Shown: piece after piece, positions 6,643 through 13,750 of the stretch
Numbering within the stretch: the stretch's first letter is position 1
How the letters are laid out: the number at the start of each line of letters is the position of its first letter
From: Cognatundibacterium aquatile
GTDB lineage: Bacteria; Pseudomonadota; Gammaproteobacteria; Burkholderiales; Burkholderiaceae_D
DNA: 64,000 nucleotides
Direction: 5' to 3'
Assembly (NCBI RefSeq): GCF_014699135.1
Contig: NZ_JACOFT010000001.1
Location: forward strand, 62,001-126,000
Program-made: the position numbers and the translations under genes
The notes under the pieces: generated by a model
Databases searched by the model: none
What the model saw: only the letters and a program-made list of their open reading frames with translations
Told to the model about the DNA's origin: nothing

Positions 6643-6943
6643 CTTCTTCCTGATCCCCGTCATCGTCATACTCGCAATCGCAGTAGAACGCCTGTCCTCC
6701 GCAGCTTGGACACCTTTCCACATCGCATCCGATGACGTGGAATTGGCCTTTGATAACGGCGCAGTCATGGCAAGGGTGCTCATTGGCGCCCCAGTCTTCG
6801 TTCTCTTCGCCATAGCGAATGCGTTGTTGCTCTGCGCCAGCAATCGAATAGCTGTGCTGCAACTGCGACTCTTCGATTCGTTCCGGCCAGCCTTCGATGA
6901 CCTGCGTGCCGTGATAGTTGATCAATTTCTTTTCCATCTGCAT
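6617..6943 (-). CDS. Zinc-ribbon-like cysteine-rich protein, 108 aa
   Basis: The C-terminal half holds CHDC (near residue 58), [12 protein letters not shown] and YCDCEY, i.e. paired CxxC motifs suited to binding zinc, followed by a very acidic tail ([11 protein letters not shown]). The N-terminus contains [16 protein letters not shown]. Similar HxGxxVxEGWPERI...GCDxExCPxCGGQ proteins occur in many proteobacteria as uncharacterised small proteins, so this is probably a real cassette gene. It lies 25 bases after the MGAWG gene and overlaps the 120-aa membrane gene, so all three may be one transcript. Confidence 0.8.
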   Translation of the reverse strand: MQMEKKLINYHGTQVIEGWPERIEESQLQHSYSIAGAEQQRIRYGEENEDWGANEHPCHDCAVIKGQFHVIGCDVERCPSCGGQAFYCDCEYDDDGDQEEDEQADQNE

Positions 6944-6968
6944 CGCTCATCCTTGTCTGAATCAAGCG

Positions 6969-7763
6969 TTAACGTGTCGGTGATGACGCGTGGTTATGAT
7001 AGAAAGCATCGATTTCTCTGGCGATTCTGCCGATGGCTAACCACACGATGCTTTCCGGGTTGTACGGCAGCAGAGCCTCGACCCGGATACTTGTTTGTTC
7101 CAGACCGAACAGAATATTCCGTCGTTGATCGCCCGGGAGAATCGCAACATGCGCGCACTGTTTGCGAAATGCATTGAAGGGCAAGGTCGGATCAGTGGCC
7201 GCAATGTGACGAGGTGCAGCGTCAACCGAGGCAGCTCGCCAGGACAACGCTGAAAAAACAGGATCAATACTTTCCGCCAATTCTTTGTAGCCAACCAGAA
7301 TGAGTAGTGCCACATTACCGCTCGGCAAAGATAAGGAAAAAACCGAACCGATTGGTGCTGTGGTACGCACTTTTTGGGGTTTGGGCGGCGTGAGTTGCAT
7401 CGGCAATTCTGTAGGTTGAATGCGGTTCAACCGTGCCTCAAGTGCTTTCAGAACCTTGATTCGTGCTGCGACATTTGTCGGCGCATCGCGTTTCCACACA
7501 AAGACATCACCACCTGATTGCAATAAAGAAAGCGCTTTCGCCTTGAGCGATGCCGACAAGCGACCATATTTCCAGGCGGTGTCTGCCAAAGCAAAATAAA
7601 CACAGCAGGCAATTTCTGGCTGTGCCAAAAGCGGGCCATAACCACCAAGAATTTTTTGTTCAGCCTCTTCGCTTGCACAACCCTGCGTCAAATGCGTGAC
7701 ATAGTCATCCCGCACATCGCAACTTGTGTCGTCCGAATAAAGACCCGTCCCCCACGCGCCCAT
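6969..7763 (-). CDS. MGAWG-type (DUF4259-like N-terminus) protein, 264 aa
   Basis: The protein begins MGAWGTGLYSDDTSCDVRDDY, the characteristic start of a family of uncharacterised proteins with MGAWGxGxFxxD motifs. The second of two adjacent ATGs (7763) is chosen because it fits the family start and the GAGG spacing. The remainder has a helical first half and a proline-rich linker (MQLTPPKPQK). No catalytic motif is recognised. It is directly downstream of the leader at 7769-7835. Confidence 0.75.
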   Translation of the reverse strand: MGAWGTGLYSDDTSCDVRDDYVTHLTQGCASEEAEQKILGGYGPLLAQPEIACCVYFALADTAWKYGRLSASLKAKALSLLQSGGDVFVWKRDAPTNVAARIKVLKALEARLNRIQPTELPMQLTPPKPQKVRTTAPIGSVFSLSLPSGNVALLILVGYKELAESIDPVFSALSWRAASVDAAPRHIAATDPTLPFNAFRKQCAHVAILPGDQRRNILFGLEQTSIRVEALLPYNPESIVWLAIGRIAREIDAFYHNHASSPTR

Positions 7764-7768
7764 CATCG

Positions 7769-7835
7769 CCTCTAAGATTAATTGAATTGAACAAAAGTGA
7801 AGCTTAATCAGGATTGTTCAAAAAGACAATTTGGT
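7769..7835 (-). promoter_or_regulatory. attI-like leader with cassette promoter, copy 3
   Basis: On the minus strand TTGTCT (7824-7829), 17 bases and TAAGCT (7801-7806) form the same promoter as in copy 1, including the ACAAAAGTGAAGCTTAA block on the plus strand. The edge next to the gene reads CTTAGAGG, one change from a GTTAGAG insertion core. Confidence 0.75.
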
Positions 7836-7950
7836 GCACCCACTTAAAACACCATAGTGCTAGGTTGCGATTGCGAATGCCTGATCTCGATGCAGTTGAA
7901 GCACACCGTTAAAAAATCATCGCGTCAGCCACAGGCCAACAACGCAATTT

Positions 7951-8130
7951 ATGCATACTCCCACCAGATTTTAAGAAAACACCCCATATCCCTGCATAAA
8001 CATTGGGCTTGTAGAGATACCCCGGGGAGTATATTTTTGGCGTTTTGAGGGTGTGGGAGGCGTTGGATTGGATGAGGGTGCGCAGACGATGTGTGGTCAG
8101 CTTGGTGCGATTATTGTTGAAGGGAACAGG
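7951..8130 (+). repeat. R1 repeat, copy E (long form)
   Basis: The core at 7955-8032 (ATACTCCCACC, a two-base departure, to ACCCCGGGGAGTAT) is followed by the extension (GGCGTTTTGAGGGTGTGGGA, GGATTGGATGA, GCGATTATTGTTGAAGG). Inside, CCCTGCATAAACATTGGG and TGTAGAGAT can fold as in the other copies. Confidence 0.85.
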
Positions 8131-8456
8131 CGAGTTTTTGATTCAAGGTGTGAGATGACAAGCGTGACCCAGCTTGCGGGGCACATTCATTCGGCTGACG
8201 GGCGCACGCCTGTTTGGACGCCGCCCGCTAGTACGGCAGGCTGGCTGACCAGCAGCGTCTGTCCATAGGTCGTCGGCAGTGATCGATCTCGCAGACAGAC
8301 CCGGTCATGTTCCGGGTAGGTGATGTGATCGACTGGTGCGCGTGTTCCCACGACCAGACAGCAGATTTGCGAAGAACTCCGGTTCTCTAAGTCCCGCCGC
8401 ATTTATTCACTGCCTCTGCAACATGCGCCGCCATCTCGAACGTCATCCAGGCATCA
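8131..8456. other. Gene-poor stretch between R1 copy E and the SRPBCC gene
   Basis: No convincing gene. On the minus strand, frames here give only short pieces, for example one ending AAHVAEAVNKCGGT near 8390, which look like remnants. GGGCGGCGT and GCGTGCGCCC around 8200-8225 could form an imperfect stem, possibly an eroded attC, but no R cores are seen. Confidence 0.4.
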
Positions 8457-8966
8457 TTACGGCTTGCTCGCGACCTTTGTTTGCAAATCGTTTAGATAGC
8501 CATGAATGTTCGTGGTGTGACCAAAAATAAACCGGGAGACAAAACGGTAAACGGGGTTATAAACCTCACCGTCCTCGGTAATAGTGAGGGTAACCCCCTC
8601 AGGGGCAGCTTCTAGTTCAAGTGTCCACGTGCCGCCAAAAGGAAGTTTTGGATCAGCGATCCGCCTTACAAGGCGTTTGTTGGGAATAGACTCCACTGTC
8701 TCATAGGGAATACCTTCACCATGAGAATCGGTTTCTTTCCATACGGTATGCCCGTTCGTATCGGGCAGACGCTCAACCGCACGGACACCACTGCGCCATG
8801 TGGGGTAAGCACTATAGTTTGTGATGATCTCCCACAGTTGTTCGGTACTGACACGAAAGCGGGCGGATTCACTGACACGGTGCTTTTCTGGTAGCAGCAG
8901 GCCAACAACGACAAGCAAAGCGACGAGCGCCAGAAGACCGACAACCAAACCAACTATCCATTTCAT
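8457..8966 (-). CDS. Membrane-anchored SRPBCC-family protein, 169 aa
   Basis: An N-terminal helix (residues 4-26, IVGLVVGLLALVALLVVVGL) anchors a START/Bet v1-like domain. Typical SRPBCC features are present: RFRVSTEQLWEIITNYSAYPTWRSG at the N-terminal strand-helix, TVWKETD, and GGTWTLELEAAPEGVTLTI in the later strands. Such domains bind hydrophobic ligands. The ligand is unknown. The start follows AAGGGGAAAAAA. This is the left-most intact gene of the largest block. No clean attC follows. Confidence 0.85.
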   Translation of the reverse strand: MKWIVGLVVGLLALVALLVVVGLLLPEKHRVSESARFRVSTEQLWEIITNYSAYPTWRSGVRAVERLPDTNGHTVWKETDSHGEGIPYETVESIPNKRLVRRIADPKLPFGGTWTLELEAAPEGVTLTITEDGEVYNPVYRFVSRFIFGHTTNIHGYLNDLQTKVASKP

Positions 8967-9194
8967 TTTTTTCCCCTTTTAAAGTGTGTACGAAAACTAA
9001 ATGAATGATGCTTAAGGTTTGAGATGAGAAGCGATGCCTTGCTTGCTGGCAGCTCACTGAATTGTATGTTCAGGCAGCGTTACTCATTAGAAGTTTTTTT
9101 GAAGTATGGATTAATGTGCGTTTCTTACCAACTGAGTTCAATTTCCAAAACTCTATAAAAAAAAGGCGCTGCGCTTTCGATTATTTACCCAACT

Positions 9195-9371
9195 CTAATT
9201 TGCCTTTCGCTGGCCACCAGATTGCGCTAGCACTTCAGGATATTGAATTCGCTTTTTTTCGCGGTATTCAACCAGCTGCTCAAATTGGGCGCTCTCGAAT
9301 AATTTCCCACATTGATCAATAACTTTTTTATCCCAAGCAATTTTGAAACCTTTAATAATACGGTATATCAC
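9195..9371 (-). CDS. Small hypothetical protein, 58 aa, GTG start
   Basis: A basic/acidic, largely helical small protein (IIKGFKIAWDKK, CGKLFESAQFEQLVEYREKK, end SGGQRKAN). The GTG start at 9371 follows a weak AGGG. It could equally be the C-terminal remnant of a larger gene whose front was lost, because the frame is open upstream nearly to the hydroxylase stop. No family is recognised. It occupies an otherwise empty 440-base gap. Confidence 0.45.
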   Translation of the reverse strand: MIYRIIKGFKIAWDKKVIDQCGKLFESAQFEQLVEYREKKRIQYPEVLAQSGGQRKAN

Positions 9372-9409
9372 CCTAAATGCAACGCAGGCGGGCCCGCTTG
9401 AATGAGGGA

Positions 9410-10186
9410 TCAGGAATCGCTTGGGTCCGGCTCATAGACGTCTTTGAAGGCGAGCATTTCGTGCAGTCTTTCCTCGTTCCTGCCAGGAAAACCACACCGT
9501 TTGGCGAAATTGTCAGTGTCCTTGAAGGTACCGAAGAGTCGATCCCAGATCGTCAGGTCGCCGAAGTTGAAGTTGTGAACATCTAGTTGATGGTGAATCG
9601 AGTGATGCTCAGGCCGCTGCAAGAACCAGCCGAGCCACCTTGGCGTGCGGATATTCGAGTGGTAAAAATACTCGCCAGCGGCTCCGAAAAAAGAGGTCCA
9701 CGCCCCGGCTAGCGCTGATCCCCCGAAGACGCAGTAGATGAGGAAACCCGTCAGGATAGAATCGGCTGCGATCTCGACAGGGTGCTTGTAAAAGGAAGTG
9801 AGAACTTCAATGCGCGCGGGGCTATGGTGAATCTGGTGGAACGCCAACCAAAAGCCGTTAGCGTGTCGCAGGCGATGCCACCAATAAAAGATGAACGTTC
9901 CGACGAACCAGTAGAATGCTCCCTCGAGAATCGGGCTATCCCAATGCCCGAGGTTGAGAAGAGCATGATCCCTGAAATGTTTGTTCCATACGAGACCGCC
10001 GACACCGACCAGCGTCAACTGCATGATATTCATCAGCGCTGCTCGCTTGTACCAGCCGCGAACGTGAGGCAACTCGCGACCCGGGCGAATTCGCTCAAAT
10101 AGAAAGAACGCCAATGTCACAACGCAGATGAGCGAAGCCGGAAGGAGTTGTTCGAGGAGCTGCAAGGGAACGATGTCGATTTCCAT
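9410..10186 (-). CDS. Fatty acid hydroxylase / sterol desaturase family protein, 258 aa
   Basis: A multi-pass membrane di-iron enzyme. The histidine clusters of the superfamily are all present: HRLRH (104-108), HQIHH (117-121), a single His in EYFYHSN (176), and HHSIHH (194-199). Four or so membrane helices surround them. The superfamily oxidises C-H bonds of lipids at the cytoplasmic face. The substrate is unknown. An upstream ATG at 10210 is in frame, but the attC core ends just before the ATG at 10186, so the latter is chosen. This is an unusually large catalytic protein for a cassette. Confidence 0.9.
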   Translation of the reverse strand: MEIDIVPLQLLEQLLPASLICVVTLAFFLFERIRPGRELPHVRGWYKRAALMNIMQLTLVGVGGLVWNKHFRDHALLNLGHWDSPILEGAFYWFVGTFIFYWWHRLRHANGFWLAFHQIHHSPARIEVLTSFYKHPVEIAADSILTGFLIYCVFGGSALAGAWTSFFGAAGEYFYHSNIRTPRWLGWFLQRPEHHSIHHQLDVHNFNFGDLTIWDRLFGTFKDTDNFAKRCGFPGRNEERLHEMLAFKDVYEPDPSDS

Positions 10187-10257
10187 GACGCCTAAGGTTG
10201 AGTTATCCACATCAACGGCTTCATCGTTGATTCCTTGTTGAACATTAAATTAAGACG
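10187..10257 (-). other. attC site between the 90-aa gene and the hydroxylase gene
   Basis: On the minus strand the site opens TCTTAATTTAATGTTCAAC, has a perfect 7-bp stem (ATCAACG / CGTTGAT) in the centre, and closes GATAACTCAACCTTAGGC. The TAACTCAA-C-CTTAGGC end differs from the classical TAACTCAAGCGTTAGGC by very few bases. Confidence 0.8.
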
Positions 10258-10522
10258 CATCGCCATCATCTCCTCCGACATCAAAACCATCCGTAGAACT
10301 TGTGCCCGAGATGTAGTGCCGATCGCCCGAATCGCCAGGCACATCATCCAATGCATCGCGTAATTTTCGATCACGTGATGCATCCCAAATGAGACATGTG
10401 CCAATGATCAATAAAATACAGGCACCAAAGAACCATTCCAGCCCCAGCAACCGATAGCCTATTGTCCCCAACGTAGCACCTGCGCCGCAGAAGATCAGCC
10501 CAACGATGTCTTTAATGGTCAT
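10250..10522 (-). CDS. Small membrane protein with acidic tail, 90 aa
   Basis: Two close hydrophobic segments (residues ~5-24, DIVGLIFCGAGATLGTIGY, and ~28-46, LEWFFGACILLIIGTCLIW) are followed by a hydrophilic Asp/Gly/Ser-rich C-terminus (DGFDVGGDDGDAS). No family is recognised. It is flanked by attC sites on both sides, so it is a complete single-gene cassette. Confidence 0.75.
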   Translation of the reverse strand: MTIKDIVGLIFCGAGATLGTIGYRLLGLEWFFGACILLIIGTCLIWDASRDRKLRDALDDVPGDSGDRHYISGTSSTDGFDVGGDDGDAS

Positions 10523-10526
10523 AGCG

Positions 10527-10598
10527 TTTTAAGGTATGGAGGTTCCCGACACAGATGCGGCTTTATCGCGCAGCCTCCGGTGAACCTCAGGGTTAGGC
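10527..10598 (-). other. attC site after the SGNH hydrolase gene
   Basis: R'' is exact (GCCTAAC, 10592-10598) and overlaps the stop codon. The arms GAGGTTC and GAACCTC pair perfectly, and GCGGCTTTATCGCG on the plus strand forms the inner part. The other end reads CCATACCTTAAAACG, the same L'-R' version as the site at 11267-11352. Confidence 0.8.
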
Positions 10599-11243
10599 TA
10601 CATTTTTCGAGAGCAGCGGTTTAACAACTTCAGCCACCGCGCTGCCAAGGATCAAATGCTGTTCAAGATCAAGATGCACGCCATCGACCTTGCTTGATGT
10701 GACGACGCTGCCAGCATCGAAAAAATGGCAGCCCGCTTCTTCGCACACGATACGGTAAGCGGCGGACAAACCAACACACTTAACGTCGCCACCCGCGAAT
10801 TTTGGTGCAATCGGCCCTTGCGGCGTTCTGATGGGTGGCGGTGCAACGACAAGAATTTCTGGCACAGGCATGCCGGGTTCGATGGGCGCGGTGCGGATGG
10901 CAGAGACAAGCGCACTGATACCCTGAGATGAATGCCAGGCATTGTGCTCGTGCATAGACTGGAAATCGTTTGTCCCGAGCATCAGAACAACAAGCGCAAG
11001 CGGCGAATGCATTTCGATTCGTTGAGCCAGCCCGACAAGCCCGTTCCGCCCTGGCTTGTAGGGATCGTCCCATGCCGTACGCCGTCCGTTCAGGCAATCT
11101 TCGATGACACGAACCTTCGAACCAGCGGAACAGAGAGACATTTCCATGACGCCCGGCCAGCGCTGCTCAAACAGCAGGCGCTTTCGCGTCGTTGGGACTA
11201 TGCCCCACGACAAAGAATCTGAGTAGACAAGGATGTTTTGCAT
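10593..11243 (-). CDS. SGNH/GDSL-family hydrolase, 216 aa
   Basis: All SGNH blocks are visible: YSDSLSWG (nucleophile Ser10), a block II glycine near VGLAQRI, GTND (90-93, block III), and DGVHLD (187-192) with the catalytic Asp-His pair. The family cleaves esters, e.g. acyl or acetyl groups on lipids or carbohydrates. There is no signal peptide, so it is cytoplasmic. Length is typical. It starts behind CGGAG and is followed by a textbook attC, making it one of the best-defined cassettes in the region. Confidence 0.92.
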   Translation of the reverse strand: MQNILVYSDSLSWGIVPTTRKRLLFEQRWPGVMEMSLCSAGSKVRVIEDCLNGRRTAWDDPYKPGRNGLVGLAQRIEMHSPLALVVLMLGTNDFQSMHEHNAWHSSQGISALVSAIRTAPIEPGMPVPEILVVAPPPIRTPQGPIAPKFAGGDVKCVGLSAAYRIVCEEAGCHFFDAGSVVTSSKVDGVHLDLEQHLILGSAVAEVVKPLLSKNVA

Positions 11244-11266
11244 GGCGGCTCCGGAATGTGTGGTCT

Positions 11267-11352
11267 ACGTTTAAGGTATAGGATAATAATACGAAGCATT
11301 ATTCGTCCCTTCTAACCGCCAGTTAGAACATTGTCTTTTGGGCAGGGTTACT
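11267..11352 (-). other. attC-like site after the 136-aa secreted-protein gene
   Basis: On the minus strand it opens GAGTAACCCTGCCC at the stop codon and closes CCTATACCTTAAACG, matching the 10527-10598 site end. The interior has TTCTAAC-TGGCG-GTTAGAA, a perfect 7-bp stem, and AATAATGCTTCGTATTATT. At about 86 bases it is the longest attC here. Confidence 0.7.
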
Positions 11353-11758
11353 CACAAGTGAATTTATAGCTGCTCACGGAGGCTACGGCCTTATCTTTAG
11401 GAGACTCTTCCCCTTCTGTGATAACTCGAAGTTTGTTGCCGTAAGCATCTTGGAACAAGAATGAGCACGGCGCAAGACCGGTGCCTGAGCAGCTCTCCAC
11501 TTCGCGGTAACCCAAATCCCAAAATATCATTCCATTGCCGTAGCTAATATCAGGGTCTTCATTTGCTTGGTTCAGCGGTTTTGAACGTAGCGGCTGCCAG
11601 CCAACTGCAAGTAAAGATTTTCGGGCTTTATGATAGCTTTTTCCATTAATAACTGGCAGTTTTGCGTGTGTAGTTGGCGAACATGAACTTGCTTTAACGC
11701 TATTTACAGATGCTATCGCTAAAATTGCCGCCGTTACGTAAAAAGTGGTTTTTATCAT
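11348..11758 (-). CDS. Secreted hypothetical protein, 136 aa
   Basis: It has a signal peptide (MIKTTFYVTAAILAIASV, cleavage around VKASSCSP) and four to six cysteines that could form disulfides. KLPVINGKSYHKARKSLLAVGWQP resembles the PASTA-like YxxARxxLxxxGW pattern seen in small secreted proteins. No function known. It begins two bases after the upstream gene's stop, so the two share a transcript and probably a cassette. Confidence 0.8.
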   Translation of the reverse strand: MIKTTFYVTAAILAIASVNSVKASSCSPTTHAKLPVINGKSYHKARKSLLAVGWQPLRSKPLNQANEDPDISYGNGMIFWDLGYREVESCSGTGLAPCSFLFQDAYGNKLRVITEGEESPKDKAVASVSSYKFTCE

Positions 11759-11760
11759 CG

Positions 11761-12294
11761 TTATTGCTGTGTGAAAGTAAGTGCTTTGTGCTCTGCTTGC
11801 TTAATCGTAATTCTGTCACCGGAAACAAAAGCCCACCCTTCGTGCTCTCCAATTTCTTTAGTAGAGTTAGGGTTAATCACCACCTCTAATACTTTGCTCT
11901 TACCGCTACTTGGTCTGTTTATTTCTATATTGAAGGATTGCGCTTGGCCAGAAGTATTAGCGATGACTGCTACAAATCCACTGAATAAAAGGGCACGACG
12001 AAAACTAACCTTCACCTCGGCTTCACGCAAATTTGCCTCATGAATTTTTGCATCAGCCTCAGCCGCAAGCGAGTTGAATTTTTGTTGCCGTTCATTTGTC
12101 AAAACTTCGAGAGTTTTGTATTGTCGCTGTATATCTTGTATTTTTCGGTCTGCTGTTGAGGCCAAATCCAACATTTGAGCGTTGAGCTTGGATATTTCAG
12201 CCTCTTTTTCAGTAATCTTTCCTTGATAAAAAACTACTAGCCCGACTAACGATGTTACCGCGATTGCAGTGATGATCCAAGGTGTGTACTTCAT
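11761..12294 (-). CDS. Membrane-anchored coiled-coil protein, 177 aa
   Basis: An N-terminal membrane helix (residues 5-23, PWIITAIAVTSLVGLVVF) is followed by a coiled coil (ITEKEAEISKLNAQMLDLAS through AEADAKIHEANLREAEVKVS). A C-terminal beta-rich domain with INPNSTKEIGEHEGWAF comes last. The protein probably faces the periplasm. I know of no named family. It lies between an attC on its upstream side and the secreted 136-aa gene 2 bases downstream; the two may act together at the envelope. Confidence 0.75.
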   Translation of the reverse strand: MKYTPWIITAIAVTSLVGLVVFYQGKITEKEAEISKLNAQMLDLASTADRKIQDIQRQYKTLEVLTNERQQKFNSLAAEADAKIHEANLREAEVKVSFRRALLFSGFVAVIANTSGQAQSFNIEINRPSSGKSKVLEVVINPNSTKEIGEHEGWAFVSGDRITIKQAEHKALTFTQQ

Positions 12295-12318
12295 GTGTTT
12301 GGTTTGTTGTAAATGTTA

Positions 12319-12390
12319 TCTCTAACGCTAAATTTAACCAGCAAAAAAGCGAAGCATTTTTGTCCACGCTGAACCGACATTTATACTTTG
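12319..12390 (-). other. attC site after the 228-aa cassette gene
   Basis: On the minus strand it closes GGTTAAATTTAGCGTTAGAG (R' GTTAGAG, one base off GTTRRRY). The centre is AAAATGCTTCGCTTTTTT, a stem with the TTCG-type loop common in attC sites. The opening GTATAAATGTCGGTTCAGCG is a weak R''-L''. Confidence 0.75.
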
Positions 12391-12406
12391 CTGACATATG
12401 CGTCAA

Positions 12407-13093
12407 CTATGCCCAAGTGGTGGTAAAAAGTTCTGCACGATCACTGGCCTCAGTGCCAGGTTCACCATGTCTTAGTGGATCCGCTGCGGCTTTGATAACC
12501 CTAATGGATTTCTCGTCAACACCAGAGAAATCGCGAAACGCCTGCCATTGTTGATTCTTGGCGACTTCTCGTAAGCCAGTTCTGGCCGCGTAGTGGTGGC
12601 GAAGAGACTCTATCGCTCTGTAGCAATAGAAACCTGTGTCGTCTGCATGCTTCATTGCTGAAACGAGATCATCAAAGCAGCGATGGAGAAATACTCCATG
12701 CTCGCCGGTTGTTTTCTGTCTTAGTTGAAGCAGCGCTTCATTGAGTTCAATGTCTTGATTTCTGTTCGCGATGCACGGAATGTCAATTCCGAAAACGTAA
12801 TCGATGCCCCTCTCGCGGGACAATACCCGTGTGATTTCGATATCGTACGCATAACCTTTGAGGTACCCAATCATCGCCAGATGCCCTTGGACTAGGTTCT
12901 TAACGACATTTCGTAAGTCAAAGATGTTCCATTCGTGGTCGCTGGTGACCCATACCGCAACTTGGTTGAAGACAATGCTGACTTGTGCCTCGGCCTTGAC
13001 CTTCGTGGCGATATGATCGAACTTGACGGAAAACCCAAGCGATAGTTGGGCTCGTTCTGGAAGAACGATGCCGTGGAAGAGGTATGGCTCCAT
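12407..13093 (-). CDS. Hypothetical cassette protein, 228 aa
   Basis: A soluble protein whose middle contains GIDYVFGIDIPCIANRNQD and whose second half is helical, with HRCFDDLVSAMKHADDTGFY and YRAIESLRHHYAA. The end (AADPLRHGEPG) recalls proteins that sense or bind nucleic acids or are HEPN-like, but I cannot assign it. It is the first gene behind the leader at 13104-13190, only ~12 bases from the insertion core GTTAGAC, and no strong ribosome binding site fits in between. Confidence 0.75.
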   Translation of the reverse strand: MEPYLFHGIVLPERAQLSLGFSVKFDHIATKVKAEAQVSIVFNQVAVWVTSDHEWNIFDLRNVVKNLVQGHLAMIGYLKGYAYDIEITRVLSRERGIDYVFGIDIPCIANRNQDIELNEALLQLRQKTTGEHGVFLHRCFDDLVSAMKHADDTGFYCYRAIESLRHHYAARTGLREVAKNQQWQAFRDFSGVDEKSIRVIKAAADPLRHGEPGTEASDRAELFTTTWA

Positions 13094-13103
13094 GATTTTG
13101 CAA

Positions 13104-13190
13104 GTCTAACTTTTATTTAATTTGACAAAAATGAAGATTAACTTGGAATGTTAAAAAAGACAATTTTCTTCAAATGCCTTGAAACCATCG
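13104..13190 (-). promoter_or_regulatory. attI-like leader with cassette promoter, copy 4 (intact core)
   Basis: It has an exact GTTAGAC core on the minus strand (13104-13110) next to the first cassette. The promoter is TTGTCT (13158-13163), 17 bases, TAATCT (13135-13140). On the plus strand TTTGACAAAAATGAAGATTA and TTAAAAAAGACAATTTTCTT are nearly identical to copies 1 and 5. This copy most resembles a functional attI. Confidence 0.85.
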
Positions 13191-13210
13191 AATGTAGCTC
13201 AATTGCTTCG

Positions 13211-13558
13211 CTATTGCTCACTCTTCAGGTCAGGTGCCAATGGCGGGAGTATCTCGATATTTCTGAGCCAGTGTTCAACCAGGGTCGGCCATGACGAAAT
13301 GGGATGGGGATTGCGTCGCAGGCCGAAAGCGTGGCCGCCTTTGGCGAACAGGTGAACTTCTGTTGGAACGCCCGCTTCGTTCAGTGCTTTCGCGTACAGC
13401 GTGCTGTTGCAAATCTTGTCCACAGGGTCGTCCCACGCTTGTAGTAAAAATGTAGTCGGCGTTTGCGCGGTGACTTTGATCGAAGGGTCGAACGTGGCAC
13501 CAGCGCGGCAAAGGTGACCCGGATAAAGTGCAATCGCATAATCGGGCCAGCTGCTGAG
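13211..13558 (-). pseudogene. Alpha/beta hydrolase (esterase-like), C-terminal fragment
   Basis: The last ~115 codons of an esterase/xylan-esterase-type hydrolase are readable. WPDYAIALYPGHL leads in; TFLLQAWDDPVD and GGHAFGLRRNPHPISSWP supply the acid and histidine of the triad. The nucleophile-elbow half is missing: a TAA lies at 13559-13561 and R1 copy F follows. A late internal start (GTG at 13423) gives only 70 residues. The fragment occupies the position where an integrase gene would lie beside its leader. Confidence 0.8.
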
Positions 13559-13595
13559 TTAATCGGCCGCATCCACAATACAGGCGAACAGCCCG

Positions 13596-13750
13596 CATTC
13601 TGCATACTCCCCCTAGTTTTTAGGAAAACACCCTAAATCCCTGCATGAACATTAGGCTTGCAGACATACCCCGGGGAGTATATTTTTGGTGTTTTGAGGC
13701 TGTGGGAGGCGGTGGATTCGACCACAGAGGGCAGCTAGTCGATTACAGAC
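13596..13750 (+). repeat. R1 repeat, copy F
   Basis: The core at 13604-13681 (ATACTCCCCCTA to ACCCCGGGGAGTAT) is followed by the extension (GGTGTTTTGAGGCTGTGGGA, GCGGTGGATTCGACC), which fades after about 13745. It truncates the esterase fragment on its left. Confidence 0.85.

Noticed and set aside
6506-7177. A long plus-strand frame opposite the Cys-rich and MGAWG genes
   Set aside because: It is antisense to two minus-strand genes whose protein features (CxxC pairs, MGAWG start) are convincing.
8187-8402. A 71-codon minus-strand frame (MRRDLENRSSSQ...)
   Set aside because: Basic low-similarity translation with no ribosome binding site and not next to an attC; probably noise in a remnant region.
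3092-13750. R1 copies as a CRISPR array
   Set aside because: Copies are ~78-190 bases, diverged, spaced irregularly by kilobases and separated by genes; no short spacers or cas genes.
3092-13750. R1 copies as attC sites
   Set aside because: No RYYYAAC/GTTRRRY cores, same orientation as each other but not placed at gene stops, and real attC-like sites occur next to them.
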